A DNA stretch of 64,000 nucleotides from Asterella californica (lineage: Eukaryota > Streptophyta > Marchantiopsida > Marchantiales > Aytoniaceae): assembly GCA_036924285.1 (NCBI GenBank), contig JAYKYS010000001.1, positions 2,826,501 to 2,890,500 of the forward strand, given 5' to 3'. Positions 34,095-42,302 of this stretch are shown here, in pieces. Position 1 is the first letter of the stretch; every line of letters starts with the position of its first letter. Made by a program: the position numbers and the translations under genes. The notes beneath the pieces were generated by a model that saw only the letters and a list, made by a program, of their open reading frames with translations, was not told the DNA's origin and did not search any database.

Positions 34095-34592
34095 TGTCGT
34101 GCGCATACACATCGCTACACAACATACATCGCTGTCAAAGGAACACCACACATACACATAACACATGGACAATGTCATACACATACACAAGTGTACCACA
34201 ATGATAACAAGATATGTACTCACTCCACCTGCCAACCGGCACTAGACAATCACTACAGTCGAGCCAAATCCACTCTGTGCTCGCAGAGAATCCAGATCTC
34301 ACTCTCAAGACTACTCACCATAGCCAGGAGCTTGAAGGCTCAACTTGAAGAACTGAGGTCTCCAAGCCCCTACCTGCGAAGTAAACCCCTTGTGGGCACT
34401 CTCACCAACTTGCCCTAACGGTCTTACCGAGGTCCGTCACTTCGTACTCGGTCAACCTAGCCGAGTTACCAAACTGACGTGACAGCTGTCGTGCGCATAC
34501 ACATCGTTACACAACATACATCGCTGTCAAAGGAACACCACACATACACATAACACATGGACAATGTCATACACATACACAAGTGTACCACA
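34095..34592 (-). mobile_element. 3' LTR of element D (391 bp) followed by a partial second LTR
   Basis: On the minus strand one LTR runs from TGTGGTACACTTGTG (34,592) to TTGTTATCA (34,202), preceded by a polypurine GGGGGGCGAT (34,602-34,593). One base later (34,201) a second copy starts and runs to about 34,095, where it meets the gypsy RT relic. The overlapping 106 bp differ at one position. This tandem LTR-LTR arrangement with a 1-base joint could come from insertion next to an older copy or from a 2-LTR circle. Confidence 0.7.
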
Positions 34593-34765
34593 ATCGCCCC
34601 CCTAACTGACGGTTAGGTCCCTCTAACTCCAGATAGCTCTATATCTCAACTACGTGATATACACCTTCATGGGTGCAAGGATCAGGAGGCCGGGTGCTAC
34701 ATTGCCCCATTGTTAGTCGCCTGTCTGCAATCCATACCACGCAAAGATCTAATCGGCTATCCCTA

Positions 34766-37102
34766 CTATATACATCGAGGACAAACCCACCGTCCAATAG
34801 GAATGATAGTGAGAGGTGGAGTCAAACATGACATGTGCCAACCTCTCGAACAACCATCACACACCAACATACGAGCTGCTCCACCAGCAGACCCACACAA
34901 CATACACCTCAAGCCTGCTCGTACAACTGCCAAGCTTGGATCAACGGTACCATCGATGTTGGGAAGATGACATGGCGCGCAATTACGCACATGGTCCTTC
35001 CAAACAACACCATCACGGCCCTCTAACATGAGTACTCCAGAAGGTAACACCTCACGCACTCGTAAAATAGTGCGTCCTGCGGTCACATCCAACGTCGTCG
35101 GTGTAGTCTGCTGCAGATAGATATAATCGCCAGGATGAAACCTGCGAATCGATGGTCGATAACCTCCTCCTCGGATAGTTGCATATCGCAACGTGTCTCT
35201 ATGCTGAGCAATCGCTAGATTCTCAAAAGCCATGGGCATAACTCTTCGAAATGTCTCTGCTCGTTGAGAACATGCTCTCACCCACATATCCGGGTCATCA
35301 AGGTTCAGCACCTCAGCAGAATCACGACGAATGACCGAAGGTAGATCTGGATCTCGACCGTATAATAGAAAATACGGTGAGAAGGAAGCCAAAGACGCTT
35401 GTCGGCTAAAACGGTAGCCCATAGCCAACCATGATAACTGCACATCCCAATCTCCCAAGTGGCCTTTCTGCAAGCCATACTTACGCAATCCTCTCTTCAC
35501 CGTCTGAACTACCCTCTCTGCCAAACCATCCGCCTCAGGATGATCTCGAGATGTAGTTCGATGATCAATCAGCGTCTGATCACACAAGATCTGAAACTCA
35601 CCAAGGAACTCTGTACCTTGGTCTGTCAGCACTTCAGCTGGTGCTCCAAAACGACTCAACACTCGATCTAAGAATGCATACGCTGTCCCTTCACTCGCCT
35701 TGTCTGGTAATGCCACCAACTCAATCCACTTGGAAAAGTGCTCCACCATCACCAACGCATATCGATGGTGACGTACAGTCAACGTAAGGGTCCCGCAAAA
35801 TCCAAACTCCAGCGGTAACCAACCCCATAATCGGTAAGGGGTGTAACTGCGGAGTAGGAGCATTAAACGATGCTCGTACTCGATCACAAATCACACATCG
35901 TGCAACAAACTTTTGCACATCGACGTGCATACCACGCCACCAATACTGTCCTTGGAGTAAGCTATGCGTGGGCTTCACTCCAAAATGTCCCAATTCCTCA
36001 TGAGCATGTCGTACTAACTGTGCCCTCTGGGATGGGTGTGGCACTATCCGTACTCTCCCATCATCCCACACTCGAAGTACATGTCGTCCTTCTCGTCGAA
36101 ATCTCTTCGCTTGTGAAGGACACGATCTCGCTCCTTGGCACTTACTGTGTCTACCACCACGCCAGTACGTAGATACTCCATCACGGTCACATAGTCATGG
36201 ATATCTCGCTGGTTTGGAACACCATCTCCACCCTCAGGATCTGGAGACTCGTCATCTACTCTCTCACTTGAGAAAGATACGACTTGGCCCTCCATACTAG
36301 AGTTCATGGCCAACACACAAAGAAAGGCAGATGCATGCCACCCCGGCACTATCTCCTCATCAACCTCGTCATGCCATCGAGCCTCAGTCTGATCCTGCTG
36401 ACTCGTGCATGGGTTACGACTCAACCCATCATCATCTAGGTTTGCAACTCCCGGTCTATGCACTACCTGGAAGTCATACTCTTGTAAGATCAGAGTCTAT
36501 CGTGCAAGCTTCCTTGTAAGCTTGTCGGACTCCATCAACCACTTGAGCGGCTGGTGATCAGTGATGAGAGTAAAAGGGTTCCCAAACAGATAACATCGGA
36601 AGTGTGCAACAGCCCACACTGCAGCTAAACACTCCCCCTCGTACGAACTGTACCTCGCCTCCGCTGAATTGTTGGAGCGACTGGCATACGCCACCACAAA
36701 CTCCTTTTTCTCATCATCATGCTGAGTCAGCACTGCTCCAAGTCCCAACATACTCCAATCAGTGTGCAGTTGGAAAGGACGTCCCCTAACGGGTCTCCTC
36801 AAGATGGGAGCAGATGTCAACCTATCCTTGAGCTCCACGAAAGCTCGCTCTTGCTCATCTCCCCACTGCCACTCCTGGTCCACCTTCATCAGCTTGGTCA
36901 ATGGCTTTCTAATTGCACTAAATCTTTTCACGTATCGACGATAAAAGTTCGCCAAACCAACAAATGCTCGAACTCGACTCACATCTGTGGGGCGTGGAAT
37001 ACGTGCAATGGCCTCAACCTTCGTCTGTTGAACACCCAACCCACCTGGGTAGATGGTGTGACCCAGATACTCTACCAACTCCTGGAAGAACTTGCACTTC
37101 CA
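34766..37102 (-). pseudogene. Element D pol: RT thumb, RNase H, integrase with C-terminal PHD finger
   Basis: On the minus strand from about 37,102: KCKFFQELVEYLGHTI (end of RT; the catalytic palm is missing), RNase H (LHTDWSMLGLGAVLTQ, SSYEGECLAAVWA, ITDHQPLKWLME), a linker, H2C2 zinc domain (HAHEELGHFGVKPT...CVICD), integrase core (VEHFSKWIELVALPD, LTDQGTEFLGEF, HPEADGLAERVVQTVKRG), a C-terminal beta domain, and at the very end (about 34,904-34,769) a C4HC3 PHD finger: CMLCG, CDGC, GWHMSC, CPRC. Breaks: TAG at about 36,493 where a Trp is expected, and two compensating frameshifts near 36,075 and 35,860. PHD fingers usually read histone H3 tails, so it may steer integration. Confidence 0.8.
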
Positions 37103-38526
37103 TGGTGAGGGCCAAGGCTATCATTACGGCCGCAGAGTCTTATGATGTATTGGTTGGAGGTGCTGTATTATACCCTATGAGGTTCGTGATTGACTATTGG
37201 GCGGAGACAGCATCTTACATACCGGGTTGGCAGTCCGGTGAGGGACGAGTGAGCCGCTTACCAGTGCGGTTCAGTGCTAGAGTTGGGACAACGGAGCCTA
37301 CATCAGGGACGATGGCATCCGTTGCTGGGTTCAGTTCGGTCATCACTTGGCCGGGCGAGTTGTTAGAGGGTAATGTCCATGCGGAGGATACTCCGGTTTT
37401 TGAGGAGGTGGAGGACCTATCTATCATGTCTATGTTAGTACCATCTGCTTTGGATGTTCCACTCTGGAGTTTGAGTGGAGAGTTGCAGCAATATGCCGAT
37501 CGGTTGGTACAGCAAGCTTGGAGTGAAGCCTTTGTACCGTCAGTAGAGGAACATCGGGGTGTTCCTGTTACTGGCCTTGTGACCTTAACACCGTTGGATA
37601 TGACTCCCATTGCATGGCAGTATCCAAAAGAGGGTGTGTGTGTGTTGGAGCTGTTTGGAGGGATCAGCACAGGTTTGGCTGCGGTATTGCAGGCAGGCAT
37701 ACAAGTACAGCGATACTTGTATGTGGAGAGAGATGAGGTCGCAAGACGTGTCTCATTGCGTCACGTGGCGCGTTTGGTGCAGAGATATCCTGAGTTGTTG
37801 CCTATATCAGCTGTTAGAGGATACCAGCAAGCATTACCGTCAGATATTTCGCTGCTGAGGGCGCAGGATCTCACGTTTGTTGGCACCATTCACTTGGTGA
37901 TAGCCGGGTGGCCATGTCAAGGTCACACGCGTGCTGGGAGAGGTCAGGGTTTACATGACCCGCGATCTAGGATGTTCTGGGAGATGTTACGGATCTTACG
38001 ACATCTCCAGATGCATCAGGTGGATTCTCCAACGTACATCTTGGAGAACGTTCCTTTGTTGGGTGATGCTCGTGCACATATGATGACGAGTGAGCACCAA
38101 GTGCGGTCCTGGGTCGGACCGGCAGTGTTGTTAGATGCAGCGAGAGTGGGATCTCGTGCACATCGTCCACGGTTGTGGTGGACGAACTTGTTACCGAGAG
38201 AGGTGCTCAAGCGCGCACACGATGCAGTGAGACGACCAACGCACCTCATAGTGGATGACATCTTGGATGCAGGACGACGATCTCAAGTAGTGAGAGTCGT
38301 CGATAGGTCACCCATGGCAGTTGTGAACCTAGTGGGACAACCTATGACAGCGTTACCCACTTTGGTGAGCTTTCCAGCGTCACATGCTTACAGAGATGGA
38401 GGACCTGGGCTTGTGTGGGATGCTCGGTTACAACAATTGGTGGAGCCCAATACCGATGAGAGAGAGCGAGCGATGGGCGAGAGAGAGAGAGCGAGCGATG
38501 GGCGAGAGAGAGAGAGCGAGCGATAG
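37102..38526 (+). CDS. Retroelement-borne C5-cytosine DNA methyltransferase (DNMT3-like), fused to a protease remnant
   Basis: The frame is open for 474 codons from ATG 37,102 and also for 46 codons upstream, but those overlap antisense RT. Residues about 13-45 (YDVLVGGAVLYPMRF, IPGWQSGEGR) resemble the C-terminal end of a gypsy retropepsin. The methyltransferase follows: motif I VLELFGGISTGLAAV (about 181), motif IV GWPCQGHTRAGRG with the catalytic Cys (PCQ about 271), motif VI YILENVP (ENV about 315), motif VIII RAHRPRLWWTNLLP (about 355; compare the RARYFWGN type of DNMT3), a target-recognition region, and the start of motif IX/X, DERERAMG (about 452). Motif order is canonical, not the rearranged DRM order. 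The protein ends right after ERERAMG in a repeat expansion, so the last motif is lost and activity is doubtful. It transfers methyl from SAM to cytosine. It points away from the D integrase at a head-to-head junction. Confidence 0.82.
   Translation: MVRAKAIITAAESYDVLVGGAVLYPMRFVIDYWAETASYIPGWQSGEGRVSRLPVRFSARVGTTEPTSGTMASVAGFSSVITWPGELLEGNVHAEDTPVFEEVEDLSIMSMLVPSALDVPLWSLSGELQQYADRLVQQAWSEAFVPSVEEHRGVPVTGLVTLTPLDMTPIAWQYPKEGVCVLELFGGISTGLAAVLQAGIQVQRYLYVERDEVARRVSLRHVARLVQRYPELLPISAVRGYQQALPSDISLLRAQDLTFVGTIHLVIAGWPCQGHTRAGRGQGLHDPRSRMFWEMLRILRHLQMHQVDSPTYILENVPLLGDARAHMMTSEHQVRSWVGPAVLLDAARVGSRAHRPRLWWTNLLPREVLKRAHDAVRRPTHLIVDDILDAGRRSQVVRVVDRSPMAVVNLVGQPMTALPTLVSFPASHAYRDGGPGLVWDARLQQLVEPNTDERERAMGERERASDGRERESER
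38457..38525 (+). repeat. Short tandem repeat replacing the DNMT C-terminus
   Basis: About three units of a 21-25 bp sequence (GAGAGAGAGCGAGCGATGGGC) lie in tandem. The first unit encodes the conserved ERERAMG; later units are out-of-phase copies that lead to the TAG. The repeat seems to have grown from the gene's own bases. Confidence 0.8.
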
Positions 38527-38802
38527 ATTCGGCTTCCCAAAGCGCAGATAGATTCGGCTCTGGAGCAGTTTCCTTCTGCTCACCACCAACAACCTCCACC
38601 GCTACTGTGCAAAAAACTTCTGCAGTTCTAGCTGCAAGCTCCACACTCTCTCCTATGACATCTCATGATGTCCAAGGATGACGAACTCCACGTGCCTCGC
38701 CCCTAGTCTTTGTCTCCACCGACTCGGTAGGCAAAGAACTCAAGAGTGCTCGAGCAGTAACACCCGCGCTTACCCACTGCGCTTTGGGAAGCCGAATCTA
38801 TC
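38522..38802. mobile_element. MITE-like segment with 26-bp perfect inverted repeats
   Basis: GATAGATTCGGCTTCCCAAA... at 38,522-38,547 is repeated exactly in reverse at 38,777-38,802, with 229 bp between and no coding capacity that I recognise. The left copy overlaps the DNMT stop codon. A partial third copy, ATAGATTCGGCTC, follows at 38,548-38,560. Flanking duplications are not evident, so a MITE is only one option; a snap-back rearrangement is another. Confidence 0.5.
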
Positions 38803-38809
38803 TGCGCTT

Positions 38810-39380
38810 TTGAGTAGAAGAGCCTGCTCGCTGTTGGGAGCTTGGGTGATCTCTTGGGGGTCAGAGACAGTTATTACCTCCGTTCTGAACAACTAAGAAG
38901 TCATCTCCTCTTCTTGTCTTCCGCAAGACGTCTTAAGTTCTGGAGCTTCCTCGCATATCTTATCTGCTTCCAACGATGTTTCCACCATGAGAACAGTGAG
39001 GTCAAACTCTTCCTTGTCTAGATCTTTCACAAGGGTTGGTCCTGAGGCACCGAAAGACGTGGCTGTAAGGTTGAGAACCGAAGGAAGACCATAGAGATTT
39101 TTCAGACCTTCCACCTGCCAATCCAAGTAGCGGGACATGCTATCCTTGCATTCCACCAACATCTCCTTGGAGATATCATCCCATGTTCGAAGCTTCCTCC
39201 TTGCGGTGAAGTTTAAACTTCTTCTTGAGCGCTTCTCTCATCTATGTCATGATCTCCTTACCTCGTGGTTCTGCTTCCACCTGCTCCTTCTTCTCCTAAG
39301 CAGCCATGGCTTCTCCAGCTTCCTGTTGTGCCTTCCAAGTCTTCTTCTCTTCTGCCAAATCAGTTAGTTTATTCTTGATC
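38810..39380 (-). pseudogene. 3' piece (E2) of the reversed LTR with ORF1 C-terminus
   Basis: The minus strand matches Y ORF1 at 54.54-55.1 kb: LVECKDSMSRYLDWQVEGLK here against LVECRDSMFRYLDRQIEGVK in Y, then KEEFDL and ER/GRQE-E. It begins exactly at LTR copy 2 of G (39,381), at the same ORF1 position where E1 ends next to LTR copy 1 (about 4,235). E1 and E2 were therefore once joined. Several frameshifts; a stop near 38,895. Confidence 0.7.
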
Positions 39381-40244
39381 TGTAACGACTTATGTTACAC
39401 ATAAGAAGTTTGTCTATTAGTTAGGTGTTTAGTTATAACTAAGTATGCAGAATGTTTATTTGTTGCCCAAGTACTTTAAGGATGTATCAAGTTAGTCATG
39501 ATTAGCTAAAGTTAGTTATGATAAAACTTAGCTGTACTTTTGGACATAATTCAAATATTTCCTAAAGAGTGAGCACTACTATCTTGTCATCTTGTCTAAA
39601 ACATAGAAAGGAGGTGGAAAATATAACTTATCTCTTTTTTGACTTAATATTAGTGGTGAGATTAAAGTTGTGGACTTTCTGAACATTTAAGAAAAAAGAG
39701 ATTTCACATGTCTCCTTTTAAGTGGGTCCTAGTGTAAGGGGTGGAAAATTCGAGATTTCTTAAGAATATTCTAAAATCATTCTAGAAGTTGTTGACTTTG
39801 AAGCAGTAAGCCCATGTGAAAAGATAAGAAGCTCATGTGATTAATGCTTTTACTTGAAGTAATATTTTAGTATAACTCGGTACAATTAGTTATGGCTGAG
39901 TTACTGAAAGGTACCAAAGTAAAAACCTAAAAAGTATAAATAGAGGAGTAGAGAAGAGCTCCTCATCCTTGTTTTCACATCGTCGTGATGACAACTTGAG
40001 TAATATAATGAGAGTGTGATATTTTAACATGTGAGAACTTGAGAGACGTTGTTAGCATGAAGAATTTTAGTTTATGAGTTTATGGAGAATTTTAGTTGAT
40101 GAGTTCATGGGTGTGTGAATGATTTATCTTAACATTTTTCTCTTAAAGTTCATGGTGTGCTTCCATCAAAGTCATCAGAGGTGATCCCCGAGTGAGAGAC
40201 AGGTTCGACATGTTGCAGATTCATCAATGACTATCTTGGAGGTT
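39381..40244 (+). mobile_element. LTR of gypsy element G (copy 2, 5' LTR position)
   Basis: It starts TGTAACGACTTATGTTACAC and is collinear with 3,392-4,234, including GTGGACTTT, the TATAAATAGAGGAG promoter-like stretch (39,937-39,950) and CATGTTGCAGATTCATC near the end. The base before it belongs to ORF1 piece E2, so this is the left LTR of an insertion. The right LTR of the same insertion site is the one at 3,392, on the wrong side of the window. Confidence 0.75.
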
Positions 40245-40894
40245 GAGAGATTGCCGAGGGGGGGGTAAGTTAATCGATAGGACCGCGGAGGGTTTACATT
40301 TTTGGTTCGGTTGTCGAGACCTCGTTTGAAAGGATCGTTGAAGGATGTTTAGAGTTCAATTCTATATTCGACAAAAAGAGATCATGAGAGAGCACATGGA
40401 GAGAACGTTGAGAAGAGAGAGAACTAACGCGATGTTAACAAGATTAGAACCTTTTATGTATCCCATAGTGATCTATGACGCGTCCAAGGTCATTTTCTAT
40501 ATCTTGTTTACTTAGAAACGGGTTGAGGAGAGTTGAAAGTGGATGCAAAAGAGTTGTAGAGAAGGAAGAGAAAGAAGTTATTAGAGGAGAAATTTGAGAG
40601 TTTAAGAATTCTGCTCTATGGAAAATTTGTACAATCTCTGTCAGATTTTCTGTGATTTTCATTTTCTCGTGAAACTTTCCGGTATTTTAGATTGGCTGAT
40701 ATGGCATCTAGGATAACAGAAATCATCAGAAAAGGTAGTCTAGAGAGGGAGATATAATTATTCAAAGTGGAGAGGGGTTGACAATCATGAGTGAAGTGAA
40801 AATATACAAATTTCAGTTCTCATGAAATTTTTACAGTCAGCACCATTTCTTCTGATTAGGGACGTTTCTGTTGAAACTTCATTAGTTAGTAGCT
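40245..40894. other. Unclassified stretch after the G LTR
   Basis: If LTR copy 2 is a 5' LTR, element G leader and gag should start here. I see a G-run (40,256-40,265) but no recognisable primer site, and only broken frames (a plus stretch MLTRLEPFMYPIVIYDASK near 40,432). No domain is visible. The copia relic becomes readable from about 40,895. Confidence 0.35.
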
Positions 40895-41900
40895 TGACCT
40901 ACACAACCATGAACTCAGAAGAGAAAAGCTGGATCCAAAACCACTATGTCTTGAAAGATAAATCAAAGAAGATCATACTCATCTTATATGTGGATGATAT
41001 CTTAATTTCAAGAAGTGATAGGGAGTTGGTGCAACTCTCAGAGAAGAACTTAGTAAGAGGTTTGAGATGTCTGTGTTGAGTAAGATTCTTCCTTGGTGTT
41101 GATATTTGACAAATGGAGGACTGTATTATGCTTTCTCAACAAGCATACATAAAGTCTATACTTGGAGAGGTTCAGATGGAAGATTGCAAGTCATTAACAA
41201 CACCTATGAAGCAAGAAAGTTGTTTTGAGGAGATTAAAACTTAAAATATCATTGAAGAATATATGTACAAAAAATTAATTGGTAAACTCATATATTTCAT
41301 CCTCACCAGACCTGATATTTGTTACGCTTTTGGGAGACTAAGTCAATTTATGCATTGCTCATATTCATCTCATTGGGTTGTAGCACAGATAATTCTTAGA
41401 TATCTGAAAAGTACTATCAATCTTGGCATTATATTTAAAGAGAGGAAAAGTGAAGTTCATGGTTTCAGTGATAGTGATTGGGTTGGAGATATTAGCAACA
41501 GAAAATCCACATCAGGTGCATACTTCAACTTATACTCAGATGGAATTATCAGTTGGAGCATAAAGAAGTAGAATACAACAGCAAGGTCTTCAACAGAAGC
41601 TGAATACATTCTCTTAGTGGTGGTTCTATATACCTTGAGATGAGCAAAAAGATATCTGCACCTACAACATTACATGTGGATAATCAGAGTGTAATGTTCT
41701 AAGCTAACAACAAGGTTATCAGAGAAAGAAAAAGGTCTGGAGACAAGGTTACATCATATCAAGGAGAAAATTAAAGCTAAGATAGTCAAGCTAGATATTG
41801 TCCATCAGAAGACCAGCTAGCTGATATTTTTACCAATGCTAAGGTTTATACATAATAGATATTTTACTAGGTATGAAGGAAGTGATGATCTAATGAAAGA
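40895..41900 (+). pseudogene. 3' half of a Ty1/copia element: RT C-terminus and RNase H
   Basis: Frames 40,822-41,079 and 41,263-41,571 plus the intervening sequence read VLKDKSKKIILILYVDDILI with the copia YVDD box, FFLGVDI, LSQQAYIKSIL, YKKLIGKLIYFILTRPDICY, the RNase H motifs FSDSDWVGDISNRKSTSGAY and, after a stop, STEAEY (41,596). RT and RNase H make the element cDNA. Several stops. It starts about where the reversed copia half at 26,043 leaves off, with some 20 residues unaccounted for. Confidence 0.8.
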
Positions 41901-41907
41901 CATTAGA

Positions 41908-42302
41908 TGTTAAATATCATTAGAGAGCCACATCTAAACTCTGCGGAATGTAAAAAGACAAAAAAAGAAGAAGGGTGACCTTTGATATGACTTTGATGGG
42001 AGAGATACTCTAACAGCAGTTAGGTAAGTCACTCTGAGGTGACAGCAGTTATGTACTAGTAGTATATTAACCCATATTCTTTGTAGAGTAGCATGATCGA
42101 TGCTCTTTCTGTCTGTACAAGTTCTGAAGTCTAAGTAAAGTTGTGCACATTTCCATCTCAAGATATTTCTGTTTAAGTTCTCCTTCTGATCAATTTTAAT
42201 AGGCTGATCTGTTATCAATTCTAATATACTGGTAGTATTCTGTTGTGAGAGATAAAGTTTCATATTCTGAGAAACTTGGAATATATTCTTAGTTTTGTAA
42301 CA
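41908..42302 (+). mobile_element. 3' LTR of the copia half (395 bp)
   Basis: TGTTAAATATC...TTTTGTAACA, collinear with the reversed LTR at 29,041-29,431. The next five bases are AAAAC, matching four of five of the CAAAC that flanks the other LTR on its outer side, as a decayed target-site duplication would. Confidence 0.85.

Noticed and set aside
34083..34600. CRISPR-like or satellite array from the repeated ACACATACAC blocks.
   Set aside because: There are only two copies, 392 bp apart, explained by tandem LTRs of element D; the CA-rich look is LTR composition.
36964..37101. Upstream 46 codons as the DNMT N-terminus.
   Set aside because: They are antisense to well-conserved RT thumb sequence, so the open frame there is incidental.
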